From Chondrus crispus (taxonomy: Eukaryota > Rhodophyta > Florideophyceae > Gigartinales > Gigartinaceae), in NCBI RefSeq assembly GCF_000350225.1, contig NW_005179102.1, forward strand, positions 1 through 64,000: 64,000 nt of DNA, in the 5' to 3' direction. Under the pieces are notes generated by a model, which saw nothing but the letters and a program-made list of their open reading frames with translations, had not been told where the DNA came from and did not search any database. Positions 43,030 to 53,460 of this stretch are shown piece by piece; the stretch's first letter is position 1; every line of letters begins with the position of its first letter. Both the position numbers and the translations under genes were made by a program.

Positions 43030-43940
43030 AAAGCCATTTTGGAAGTCATTTCTTTAACGAACACGCCCTCGGCAATAACGTCTTGTAAAACAGTGGCATA
43101 GCAGCTTTAAATACGCAGAAAGATTAAGAAATTAACGCAGATTGAGTACATAGTTCCCTTCTTAAACTGGCGTTTTTAGTTTCGAACTTCTTTTACATGC
43201 GGTTTTAAGGTGGTTTAAAAAACGTTCTTTTCCAGGCATATCTAAAACGACCACGAAGAACATGTATGTCTCACAAGGATCTTTCTGTCCCCAAGTCAGA
43301 AGTCAAGTACAGTGGCGGTTTTTTTTTCTTTCTTGTCGAGGAAGCGCAAGTCAAGAATAAAATAAGTCGAATAATGTCCTCGTTTGAAGACAAGTGTCCA
43401 ATAGCCACTAGAGACACTATAGCTAAGTGTCTATCAGACCCGGTCTCGTCCTCATCGAAGGACAGCCCTTTTTTTTGCAAAAATGCATAAATTAAATTGA
43501 TTATTTAAAACGCTACCTTGGACACTATTTCCTTAGAGTGCTTGTTCTCGGCTATAACATCTTGCAGAAGAAAAACCCCGAGATAGCAGAACTTTGAACA
43601 CGCCGAAAGATTAAGAATGTAATGCAGATTGAGTACCTAGTTCGCTTTTTAAACTGGCATTTTTGGTTTCTAAGTTATTTTACATGCGGTGTTAAGGTGG
43701 CTTGAAAGGCTTCTTTTCCAGACATATCTCAAAACGACCAGGAAGAACATGCAATTCTCACAAAGTTCTTTCTGGTCCCATGGCAGAAGTCAAGTACGGT
43801 GGCGGGAGCCTTTTCTTTTTTGTCGAGAAGGTGCAAGTCAAGAAAAATAGATGTCGAAAACTGTCCTCATATGAGGACAGGTGTCCTCATATGAGAACAA
43901 TGGTCCTCATATGGGAACAATGGTCCGATAGACACTACCT
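43030..43940. repeat. Tandem duplication of about 470 bp
   Basis: Copies at about 43030-43470 and 43500-43940 share GAAAGATTAAGAA, GCAGATTGAGTAC, TTACATGCGGT, AACGACCA.GAAGAACATG, CAGAAGTCAAGTAC and GCAAGTCAAGAA in the same order. The second copy ends in three or four units containing CCTCATATGAG (43863-43920). No gene. Confidence 0.75.
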
Positions 43941-44047
43941 ACGCAGGTACAGGTGGGTAGTAGCGTGATATAGACCTCGCCTCTTGTTCCTCAAGAGCAA
44001 CCATCAACGACTTCACCACCCCTTCCGCCCCGCATCTCACCCTCACG

Positions 44048-45679
44048 ATGTTCCGCAACTTCAAAAAAGCCATTGAGCGAAACGTCAGCGACGCCTTCAG
44101 CTCTGGCCCCTCCACGCATACCTCTCACGTCAATACTGTCATCAACATCGGACCACACTCCCTTCGTCTCGGCCCTGTGTTTGCAGAAGGTGGTTTCTCA
44201 TTTGTCCACATCGCTACCCCGCTCCACCCACGCCCCACCACCATCCGCTACGCAGTCAAGCGACTCCCGTGTCAAGACCCCGACGCTGAAGCCGCCGCAC
44301 GTCGCGAGATAGAATTGCTGCACGCAATTCCGCCACATGAAAATATCGTCGCCTTCCACGGCGCCACTTTTCATCAAGGTCACGCCTTTCTACTCTTCGA
44401 CCTCGTCGACGGCGGTACACTGCCGGAATACCTCGCTCGCTCGAGCCGCACCCTCTCACAGGAGAAGCGCCTCACTATATTTCAAAACGTCGTCGCGGCC
44501 GTTGTTCACATGCACGCTCAAACACCTCCGATCGCCATTCGCGACGTCAAATTAGAAAATGTCCTCTACGACCGCTTAGCCTCATGTTACAAGCTCTGTG
44601 ATTTCGGCAGTGCCTCCAACATCGCTAAGCGCCACACGACGCGCAAGGAGATCCTTGACGCCGAGGAAGACATTGCCAACTCCTGCTCGGCTATGTACAG
44701 AGCCCCCGAAATCGCAGATGTCTATACCAAGCAGTTTGTCTGTGAGAAGATTGATGTCTGGGCCTTGGGGTGTATCTGGCACGCCCTGCTTTACGATAAA
44801 CTGCCCTTTGATGGCATGTCCTCGCTGCAGATCTTGAAAGGCCTCCCCGCCGTTCCTCCAGAACCGCAATATCCGGGCGAGTATATCGAGTTGCTGAAAG
44901 CCATGTTGACGATTTCTCCCGAGGAGAGAATCGATTCGTTTGCGTTGCTGGAACGGGTCGACGCATTGCTTGGACGTAAAACGGACGACGCTTTGCGGAA
45001 GGCTGGAGCTAGTCTCCGCAAGCAACGTGCTCGAGATTTTGGTACAGAGCAAGCGCCAAAACTCTGCGGGCCAGAAGGTGACCTGCTCTCATTCGACGCA
45101 CAACCTCTCCCGAATGTGCCCACGAGCTCTCCTGCTAGATACGCCAGTCCGCAACCAAAGGCATGTGGGACGGCTTTCCCCTTGCAGAGCAATGCGAACA
45201 ACTCCACAGCCCCCGCAAATAGAATTGCAATACAAGAGCAAGGATGGGCAGATTTCGATTCCGCCTTCGGAGGGGCAGCAGCTGTGGCTCCCGTCAAAAT
45301 GCCACCCATCAGCTCTGCCCCATTAACACCGCTGGATAAGGTGGGTGGCGGGCACGCCCGGTCCAGAGGTTCCTCGCTCGCATCCCTTGCCGCGAAACCT
45401 GCAGAGTCTACCAAACAGCAAATTTCTCGAGCGAAGATTCCTTTACCCATCAGTTCTGCAATCAGTCAGACTGCTTCAATCTCGCAGTCAACATCCGACG
45501 TTGGTTCAAAAGGAAACGAAGTGGCATCTCTGATCGATTTTAGTGATTTGCAGGTCACAGCATCAAAATCAAAGCCCTCGTGGACATATGACAACCGGAA
45601 AAGGTCTGCTCCTTCGGAACAGACATCTCCCCCACCTGTCGTTGACAGCACTGACTTGATCGATTTTGGATCCGGCTGA
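44048..45679 (+). CDS. NAK/AAK1-GAK-family serine/threonine kinase, 543 aa, intronless
   Basis: This family phosphorylates clathrin adaptor subunits and regulates vesicle coats. The kinase domain spans about residues 38-308: Gly-rich loop AEGGFSF (46-52), Lys71 (AVKRL), Glu87, catalytic Asp166 in IRDVKLEN (the usual His of HRD is Ile164), Asp185 in DFG, YRAPE (217-221), and EKIDVWALGCIWHALL, which is typical of AAK1/GAK/Ark1. The disordered tail has LLSFD (346-350), a clathrin-box match, WADFDSAF (400-407), an adaptor-ear type motif, and two LIDF motifs (495, 537). The ATG is preceded by a CT/C-rich leader. Convergent with the next gene. Start and single exon are clear. Confidence 0.92.
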   Translation: MFRNFKKAIERNVSDAFSSGPSTHTSHVNTVINIGPHSLRLGPVFAEGGFSFVHIATPLHPRPTTIRYAVKRLPCQDPDAEAAARREIELLHAIPPHENIVAFHGATFHQGHAFLLFDLVDGGTLPEYLARSSRTLSQEKRLTIFQNVVAAVVHMHAQTPPIAIRDVKLENVLYDRLASCYKLCDFGSASNIAKRHTTRKEILDAEEDIANSCSAMYRAPEIADVYTKQFVCEKIDVWALGCIWHALLYDKLPFDGMSSLQILKGLPAVPPEPQYPGEYIELLKAMLTISPEERIDSFALLERVDALLGRKTDDALRKAGASLRKQRARDFGTEQAPKLCGPEGDLLSFDAQPLPNVPTSSPARYASPQPKACGTAFPLQSNANNSTAPANRIAIQEQGWADFDSAFGGAAAVAPVKMPPISSAPLTPLDKVGGGHARSRGSSLASLAAKPAESTKQQISRAKIPLPISSAISQTASISQSTSDVGSKGNEVASLIDFSDLQVTASKSKPSWTYDNRKRSAPSEQTSPPPVVDSTDLIDFGSG

Positions 45680-45908
45680 GTGGTTGAAGGAAGTGGGAAA
45701 TGGGGGAAATTGGACATTTAGTTTCAGGGCGCGGCAAAGCACACGATCTACCATCACGAATTACGTCGACACAAAGACTAACAATGGGACTGGTAGCTAG
45801 GCTCGGGATGCCGACGGGATCGGGAGTACCAGACATACTGGCACTTCTCCTCTTTCCTATTAGTAAACCGGATAGCAACAGGGTGAACAGCAATGGGGCA
45901 GACGGCGC

Positions 45909-45934
45909 GGGGGGGGGGGGGGGGGGGGGGGGGG
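45909..45934 (+). repeat. Run of 26 G
   Basis: An uninterrupted G26 lies in the 400-bp space between two converging genes. It could form a quadruplex or affect transcription termination. Its true length is uncertain in any assembly. Confidence 0.9.
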
Positions 45935-46078
45935 AGGAAGAAAAGGACTTATGTAGTCTTCTGTGGATGATCCCTGGTCTCCGGTAACGCCAGAGACTCC
46001 ACCCCCCAAATGGCGACTGAAGGAGTGAACATGGAAGTATATCAGTTAGGGTGTAACACGCATGAGTTGAATGAGATA

Positions 46079-46987
46079 CTAGTTGTCCTCTAACTTAGAC
46101 AGCTCTTCCTCTGTGATTTTGATCTCCTTCTCGACTAGGACAATCTTCCTCTCAAGATACGCGACAAGTTCAACCTCCTTGGTTGGCTCCTGAGCGGGAA
46201 GGCTGGAGAGCGTCAAGCTGGCAAACCGTTCAATAGCTGCTTTCGCGGCGCGTTCTCGCTCCTCTTTCTTCTTTTCTTTATGTTTGATTGCCTCGGCTGC
46301 TTTCCGTCTCTCTTCTTCTTCCATTTTCTTCTTGAGAAGCAGAGTGTCCTCCTCGGCTGTCTTCCCCCACATAGCAAGGGCCGCCTTGACATTTCCCTTT
46401 GCTTCAACAGATTCCCCTTGTGCTTCAGAGCCATCTCTAGCGGCATTGGTGAGGACGCTGCCTTGTATTTCCTTGACATCGACATCTCTGATAGAGCTAC
46501 GAGCATTCTCCTTCCGAATAACTTTTTTGGATTGGTTAATCGCCCAGCTGGGCAAACCGGCATCTTCGTCCTCTACAAGCAGCTCGGCAGGCCCTGGATC
46601 TACATTGGATTTCTTCGTCTTGGTAGGCTGATTTGAAGTCGCCTTTGGCACGTCGGAAGCATTAAAATTCTTCTGCGTACCCCGAACATCACCGCGAACA
46701 TCAACGCGGGTTTTGGTGACTTGAGCGCTGCTGATTCCTTGGTTCCATTTGCTGGCCAAGTTCGAAACGCCAGCCGTCGATGAGTTAACGATGGGCTTCG
46801 GAATTTCCTTTTCTTTCTTGTCAAGTTCGGCGACGGCGGCCATATACCGCTGCTGAATAGCGGATATGGATTTCGTGGCAGGGCTCGAGGCCGCTTGCCT
46901 CGCTTTCTCGATCTTTTCGCGCAGCACTTTGAGCTCATGCTCTCGGGTGTGCAGGCGCTCACGCAATGCGTGCACGGAAGCCGTCAT
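46079..46987 (-). CDS. Coiled-coil protein of unknown function, 302 aa
   Basis: I place the start at the ATG at 46987 (MTASVHALRERLHTREHEL); the longer open frame would begin with TTG. Residues about 5-32 form a heptad-like helix. The middle is Ser/Thr/Lys-rich and probably disordered, with ELLVEDEDAGLPSWAI, a conserved-looking patch. Residues about 215-300 are a long charged helix (KKKMEEEERRKAAEAIKHKE) ending in a second coiled coil. No family recognised. Intronless host-type gene, convergent with the kinase. Confidence 0.75.
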   Translation of the reverse strand: MTASVHALRERLHTREHELKVLREKIEKARQAASSPATKSISAIQQRYMAAVAELDKKEKEIPKPIVNSSTAGVSNLASKWNQGISSAQVTKTRVDVRGDVRGTQKNFNASDVPKATSNQPTKTKKSNVDPGPAELLVEDEDAGLPSWAINQSKKVIRKENARSSIRDVDVKEIQGSVLTNAARDGSEAQGESVEAKGNVKAALAMWGKTAEEDTLLLKKKMEEEERRKAAEAIKHKEKKKEERERAAKAAIERFASLTLSSLPAQEPTKEVELVAYLERKIVLVEKEIKITEEELSKLEDN

Positions 46988-47994
46988 GATAACCGCGTGC
47001 AACCAAGCCGGGGCGTTTGGTTGCGATGCGAATGCGAATGGTGCGTACGGGCGGGGTGTGTACGTTGCTTCGAGGACGCCTAGTGTCAGATGGTGATGGC
47101 GAAGTGGAGGTGTGCGGCACCGGACAGGGGTTTTTGCTGTGTGGGAATGGCACGGTTTTCGGTTGCGTAGTGCTCACGCGAGGGTCTCGTGGACTGCGTT
47201 GGGGACGGGACAATGATGAGTACAGCCGCACGAGAGCCTCGGACCAAATTTGAGCTGTAGAAATTAAGAAAAAAAAATCAACCTTTTCCGACAAATCATA
47301 TGGCAGTCATTGCATCCAATAAGCGAGACTCAGCGGAGCAAGGATGAACGCACTCAGGACTACTGTACAGTGTTGGCAACTGCTTCTAGAAGCTCTATCC
47401 GTTTTGTCAACTCTCTGCGGCACAATTATTTCTCAAGCAAACGACCTTTTGAAACCAATTGGAATCGATTCACCTACAAATAACCGCTACAATCAACCTT
47501 GTCCGGCCAGGTCATCTCATGCAATATCTGTCGCAAGCACTGGGTATTTGCTCTCACAGCACACAAACCACCTCGTATGAACCGAGGAACGCTCACTACG
47601 GCTCAGTTTCCCACCAGCACGCCTTTTTTGATACTCAGTCCTGTCTGGACACTCACGAGCGCGTCGCTTTTCGTAAATTCATTCACTACATGCAAATCTT
47701 AGAAGAGGCAACGGCCAAGCCACCACGCATCAACTAATGATACATGCAACATCAAACTACCTGTAATTTCCTGAGGAGGCATTGAGCGCTCTCGGCGGAA
47801 GAGCATTACAAATGCTCCCTAATCCCCTCCCCCCCCCCTCAAACCCCCCAGCCTCTCACTATTTCTACGCCTGCCTGCCGACGCAGCAACCACTACACCA
47901 CCAATCCTTTTTAATACATAAACGTGATCTCCACGAAAGACTCAAACGGAGCACCGCAATGAAACAATACGCCCCCCATCACACGAAAAAAACA
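46988..47994. other. Intergenic; no gene supported
   Basis: Probably the promoter of the coiled-coil gene and the 3' region of the next minus-strand gene. Plus-strand frames at 47344-47737 lack any family feature. Confidence 0.5.
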
Positions 47995-49599
47995 TCATTT
48001 CGATTTGCGACTGAACACTCTCCAAAACCGCTTGCTCTTCTTCCGGGTCTTGTCCTGCTCTGTTTGCGCTGCAATCGGTCTCGTCTGTTTCTTCGCAGGT
48101 GAGGACATCCTATTTGCGGACAACACGCGAACCAGCCACGGGTGTCGCTGACTGCGGGCCGCGTTGGTAGCAAAATCTATCCAGTCGTCCTTTTGCAAGG
48201 ACACGTTCTTGACAATCTTCCTTTCAGGGCTCGGATGGCGCCGTCGTCCTTCGACCATGTTGCTCATGTCCGGCGGTGACACCAACTGCCCTGCCGCCTG
48301 AGACTTCTTTCGTCCCCATCCGCCGAGCTTCGACTTATCTTGTTGCGGCCACGCAATATCAACTGACGCTCCGGGCTTCACGTTCGACGTGGAGCTCCTT
48401 GTCCGTCGCCGCGAGGCCGTCCCTTTTCGAGATGGGAAGCATGACCCAGTCATCATGACATCGGAATCCGTATCGCTTGACATGTCTACATCCGGTTGCA
48501 TCGAACGCGTCGCCAATACGCGATCGATCGAGGGGCGAGCAACGCCGTCACGATCAACAGACGTGCGATCGACTGAAGTTCGATCGATCGAGTTGCGCTC
48601 CATGGATTTGCGTTGTGCGTTCTTCACTGCGTTTGCGGTAGCGGCTCTCTTGTTGAAGGTCAGGCGCATGCGAGACTTGCGACGAGGAGGATCGCTTCGT
48701 GACGTGTTCATCCCCCGAAGGCCTGAATCACCGTCTGATTCCAAAGGCCTTGGTCGATCAGGGACGCGGACACTGCTGGATCTCCTCCGGCCACCATCTT
48801 CTTCACTTCCGGGAAGAGCAAAAGCGACTTCGGAGCGAGCGCCGTCTTTCTTACGAGGGTCCCTGATGATTACGTCCTCGCCATCCTTGAGCGATACCCT
48901 CGCAAAGGAGCGTCCAAAAGAACGGACTTGTATGTCCTCTTCTTCGTCAACCCTTTCTGCACCCTCGATCCCAAACCCATCGTCGTCGTCGTCGTCGAGA
49001 AAGTCATCGTCGTTGAGACCAGAGGCGCTGGAGAGCTTTGCACTGCCATCAACTCGAATCATCCTTCTCGAGGAGCGTAAATCATCATCCGTGGAGGAAG
49101 CCGTTTCCGTGTCAGAATCAGAAGTGTCCAGAGAGTCTGATACAATATCCTCCGAAGAATTCATAAACGAAAAGGCGCCCCCCGACGGCATTGAGTTGAG
49201 CTTGGTATTGATACGGGTGGATTGCTCGACAAGTTTTTCGTTCTGCGGCGTACCATCATACTGGGCGGCAAGGAAAGCTTTCTTGGCGATTGGATGCAGC
49301 GGGGAGCTAGGAATCGAGGCAGAGGCATCACTATCCGTGCATGAAGTCTCCAAAGGCTCTTCGACGTGATTCAAGGTGAGACTCTGGTCAGAATGGAAGC
49401 GGGCACGACGCTTTCCTGGTGGGCGCAGAGCTACATCGGCCGGTGAAATGTGAAGGTGCGGCTCGGATGAATGATGAGATTGGTATATGGAGGGCGAATG
49501 ATCTGCGGTGGTGGCAGTGGAAGAGGCCGGGGCGCCGAGAATGATGGGCTCGTCAGAAAACTCGACGCCCTTCGCGGCAGCACGCGGCGTGCGCGGCAT
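47995..49599 (-). CDS. Disordered protein with RSxDR repeats, 534 aa
   Basis: The first ATG is at 49599 (MPRTPRAAAKGVEFSD); the frame stays open to a TTG at 49740. The protein is Ser/Arg/Asp-rich with a very acidic stretch (LNDDDFLDDDDDDGFGIEG), an arginine/serine-rich half, and a tandem series NSIDR, TSVDR, TSVDR, DGVAR, PSIDR (DNA about 48510-48606). The C-terminus is basic (KTRKKSKRFWRVFSRKSK) and could bind membrane or nucleic acid. SPxR and RRxS motifs suggest heavy phosphorylation. No family recognised. Single exon, host-type gene. Confidence 0.7.
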   Translation of the reverse strand: MPRTPRAAAKGVEFSDEPIILGAPASSTATTADHSPSIYQSHHSSEPHLHISPADVALRPPGKRRARFHSDQSLTLNHVEEPLETSCTDSDASASIPSSPLHPIAKKAFLAAQYDGTPQNEKLVEQSTRINTKLNSMPSGGAFSFMNSSEDIVSDSLDTSDSDTETASSTDDDLRSSRRMIRVDGSAKLSSASGLNDDDFLDDDDDDGFGIEGAERVDEEEDIQVRSFGRSFARVSLKDGEDVIIRDPRKKDGARSEVAFALPGSEEDGGRRRSSSVRVPDRPRPLESDGDSGLRGMNTSRSDPPRRKSRMRLTFNKRAATANAVKNAQRKSMERNSIDRTSVDRTSVDRDGVARPSIDRVLATRSMQPDVDMSSDTDSDVMMTGSCFPSRKGTASRRRTRSSTSNVKPGASVDIAWPQQDKSKLGGWGRKKSQAAGQLVSPPDMSNMVEGRRRHPSPERKIVKNVSLQKDDWIDFATNAARSQRHPWLVRVLSANRMSSPAKKQTRPIAAQTEQDKTRKKSKRFWRVFSRKSK

Positions 49600-50397
49600 G
49601 TGTGAGGTGCCCTGGAGAAGGGCGGGCTGCCGGACGGATGGGGAGGGGAGTGGTATGTTGTCAGGATGGGTGGGGCAGGGAGATACTGGGCGTGGGTAAG
49701 GGAAGCGTTGATGAGACGGAAGCGCTGATGTGCGGCGCAATGTCGCCAGGCGGGATGTGAAAGAGGTTATTTTTTGGTCCTTTTTACAGGGGCACAGTTG
49801 AAGGAACGCGGACGGGGATTTTTTGTGTGTTTTTGAAGCTCTGCGTTTTGAGTCGGTTGTGTGTCTGTTGCCGAGGAAAGCGAGAGGAAGGCGTAAGCAA
49901 GTGTAATGTGGGGCCGCCTGCGAACGGAGATCTTCCCAAAGAGACTTGAATGAGCGGGGGCGTGACGGCGGTCACGCGGGAAGGGCACGGAGGGGAACGT
50001 AAATACTGTATGGGCGGCGGCGGGGTGCTTGTCGCGATGGAAAGTTTGAAGCAGCAACGGCCGTCAGAGGGGATGGTGTCGAGGTGATGCTCAAAGTTGA
50101 TGACGAAGGATGATAAGGTTGCCGTAGTGTGGAGTGAAGCCCGTTCTTACAATTGTAGCCCGCGCCGTCCTTGGTTCTTCCTTCACATACCTGGTACCTT
50201 CGAAGGATGTTGGAACCGCAACAAGTTGTTCGTTGTGAAGTGTTGCAGCATCGACCGATGGAAACTTGTGGACGTGTTTACAAAGGATTGATTGGGGTGG
50301 TACCGCGCGCACTACCGTATTGTAAAACCAAGCGGGTTTAGATGTGCACCTCTCAGGCATGCCAGTTATCGTGCATTCCGTATCCATGTACAGGGCG

Positions 50398-50485
50398 TCT
50401 CAACGCGAAGACCGCAGCGGATTCGTATCCGCTGCCACGGATGGAGGACTGCATCGACTCGTTAGGAGATGCAGCCGTATCGTGC
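50398..50485 (+). pseudogene. Fossil of a Ty3/gypsy RT, about 30 codons
   Basis: The plus strand reads RLNAKTAADSYPLPRMED then CIDSLGDAAV. The RT of Element I has KLNAVTVRDYYPLPRMDE then CIDSLGDATV. Sequence on both sides no longer matches. Confidence 0.75.
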
Positions 50486-51240
50486 GGCGGCGGGGCGAAT
50501 CGGATTCCAAAGGCGATAGCGAAACTGCCGCTGCTCATGTGAACAACATGAACAGCTGTGCGGGTGGGCTTTCCGTGCTGATGGAAAAGGGTGCGGACAG
50601 GGCGAGTGGTGCAGAGCGGGGCGGCGGCGGGCTCAAGAATAGAGTGTCGACGCTGTTTTTCTGGTTGCCCCAGTGGAATACATACTGTAGGATGTGGGGG
50701 AGGGGGAGCTGATCTGTTTGTTAGTCGAGTTTGGCGCGTCGAAACGCAAGGGAGAGGAAAACCAAGCAGAACCAGTACGCCGCGAAAAGGTGATGCACAC
50801 AGCCAATGGGGAATGCCGCCGGCCGGGGTTCGTCATGGGTAGCGCGCCGCATCCAGGAATGCCATTGGACGAGAGCATAACTCTAAAATTGCGGGCTGTG
50901 GTTGTGTTCCTGTGGATGTTTCTCTCGATGACTTTCCATCCTTTCATCCGCTTACAGCGATGATGGTGTGACTGTCGCACGGAGCCCCGTAAATTCAAAT
51001 GGGCCAGCGTTTATGGGTGGCTCCCCACGCTCACTCTTAAATTGGGGTGCGTGGCTCTTGTCACGCTGATGACTGTTGGCGGGCACTTACTGTCACGTGC
51101 AACCCCACACCATTGCTGCAGTACTGTACCGGCCGCGTTGCCCCGCACTTCAACTGCCGCCGTGGACACTTGGCCACGTGCCACTCATACGAATTACAGC
51201 AGTTGTACAGTGCTGCCGCATTGCATGCATTTTGGCATTG

Positions 51241-51303
51241 CGTCGGTTGTGTACAATACTGGGCCCAATGCCATATTGGGCCTATTATTGTACACAACCG
51301 ACG
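51241..51303. repeat. Palindrome, about 27-bp arms
   Basis: CGTCGGTTGTGTACAATA at 51241-51258 pairs exactly with 51286-51303; GGCCCAAT (51262-51269) pairs with ATTGGGCC (51275-51282). Loop of five bases. Confidence 0.85.
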
Positions 51304-53094
51304 GTACGGCGCATACGAATATCATTGTTGTTGCTGCGACGTGTCCACGTTTCTGATCCCTCAAATACTTTCGAATATTGTACAGTACCCTCACTTTATA
51401 TCCTGTCCACAGGAAGAGACGGGACCATCACATCACATCATCATTCCCTCCCCCAAACCTCTTCAGAAATAACAGAATACGACTTGCAATGATCATATCG
51501 TAATCTCCGTACCCACGGCCTCCCTTGATCTTCCCCAACCACGCATCAATTCATCCCATCTCTTGCCACTTCACACGGTACTTGACCACCACTACCCACC
51601 ACGCACCGTCTCACAACCGCTTCGCAGCGAACGGTCCCGAGATACGCCCTCAGTCTCAGCTGACCTCTGGCCCATCGGGCAGCAGCCGTCTACTGTACCC
51701 TTATTGCTCTTAGGGGAGGAGGAGCAGCAGGAGAGTCAGAAGGGTTTCCATTTGCTACAGAACAGAGGAGAAAAAGAATCGCTGCAAAGGACCTGCAGTG
51801 TGCCCCTGGGGATGGCGCAAGGGGGCCGGCGGGAAGACGGGGGGAATGAAAATCGTCTTCCGAAGCGTTGTTGCATCATACTGTGAGGGATGGATAGTGG
51901 TGTGGCGGGATGGCGGCGCGTAAATGCGGCTACGAATGCACTGCGAGCGATGGTGTATGGGGCAATAGGGTATGGGGATTCTCGTGTTGGTATGGCGGGC
52001 AGTGGGAGTTGTCCCTGCAGTGGAGTAGTGGGAGGGGTGCAACGAGTTTCCACCCTTCTTCCTTAGCGGGCAACTTGTTTTGCGCAAACGAAACGTTTGA
52101 AACCTTTTACTTGACGACTCTCATCGACACATAATCTCGTACCACATCTGAAATCTAACCCCAGTCCACCTCAACGTGCCATGATACAATCACTGTATTC
52201 ACGCATGTATACTACAGTATCGAAAACACAAACACAAACCACGTTTTCAGATCGCTCTGTCGTCTGCTTTGAAACTTTACCTCTCGCGTGCCTCACCAGG
52301 ACGACGACAATGGACGTCCTCACAAGACGTCCAAAGCGGCAGGACATTGTACACAAGAGTGGCCGTTTGCATGCGGTGTTAAACTCATTCCATGGATTGG
52401 AAGGGGCTTCGAGCTTTTTCAATTGCAACACCGGCCTTGCAAGGACTTCTCTTCTCCGTCTGACAACCTTTGAACTAAATGTAGTCAATGCGCTTTTGGT
52501 GCGCTTTTGGTGTGCGTTTGGTGCACGTCTGCAGCGGGAAGACGTTGCCACGAATGCAGTTGGACCTAATTGGGACGGGGCTTCGCGTGGTGGTGTCGCA
52601 GGTATTCGGAGGTGCCCGTGTGCTGGTTCGATGGAAGAGGGGCAGGGTTTTGAACAGGACTCCGATGCGTTTACAGAGGTGCAGGGCGAATTTGGGAAGG
52701 GATAATGGGACGGAGGGGCGAGAGCGCAGTCCATGTGTGAAGGCGAAGGCTGCGGTCGAGGCACGGGAGGAAGGAGAGGGGAGACGGATTGTCAGTGGGA
52801 TGAGTGGGGACTAACATAGGGAACAACTCAAAGCTTGCTTGCGCAACGCTTGATTGCAGAATCTTTCCAATGAAGAAATTGTACAACGACTAGATTTACA
52901 AAAGGTTATCGAGCGAATCAATGTCGGCTCGGTGCATTCAACAGTACATCCAGATCACGATTTTGTCTCTTGTTTCTTCCTTTACGTTTCTTGTGACTTT
53001 TTTTCTTGTGACTCTGCATGTTTCTTGTGACTTGTAAATGAAAAGATTGATCTTACATATGTGGCCCGCCTCCCCATCACAGTGCCACCCGCGC

Positions 53095-53460
53095 CTTCCT
53101 CTCATCTTCCTCGCACGGCCCCATCACCCCTTTCATTGCCGACCTCTGACATCCCCATCTCTTCCTTGCCCGGCTCCTTCACCCCTTTCACTGCCGACCT
53201 CTGACATCCCCACCTCTTCCTTGCACGGCGCTTCGCCCCCTTTCTGTGCCGACCCCGACCACCTCTCCCCCACTATCCAATCACGACACTACTGTACCGC
53301 CCCTTTCATTGCCGACCTCTGACATCCCCACCTTTTCCTACCTCGGCCCCACCGCCCCTTTCATTGCCGCCCTCTGACATCCCCACCATTTCCTATCTCG
53401 ACCCCACCGGCCCTTTCATTGCCGACCACAACCATCCCCACCTTTTCCTTGCCTGCATAC
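53095..53460 (+). repeat. Minisatellite, about 55-bp unit, about six copies
   Basis: The block CCCCTTTCATTGCCGACC, TCTGACATCCCCACCT, CTTCCTTGC repeats with variation from about 53110 to 53455. One unit is altered and carries CACTACTGTACC. The plus strand is almost all pyrimidine plus CG steps. Open frames through it are low-complexity. Confidence 0.8.

Larger units (their letters stand above)
49600..53094. other. Intergenic region with relics; no intact gene
   Basis: Contains the promoter side of the disordered-protein gene (to about 50.0 kb), an RT fossil at 50398-50485, a palindrome at 51241-51303 and several TACTGTA/TACAGTA words. Frames at 52181-52814 overlap on both strands and have no family features. 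Confidence 0.45.

Noticed and set aside
47344..47737. Two short plus-strand frames between host genes
   Set aside because: No family feature and no support from context; probably chance.
48389..49369. 326-codon plus-strand frame
   Set aside because: Shadow of the Ser/Arg/Asp-rich minus-strand gene; Ser and Asp codons on one strand give open frames on the other.
52181..52814. Overlapping open frames on both strands
   Set aside because: No family features, no consistent start, and both strands are open, as expected by chance in this composition.
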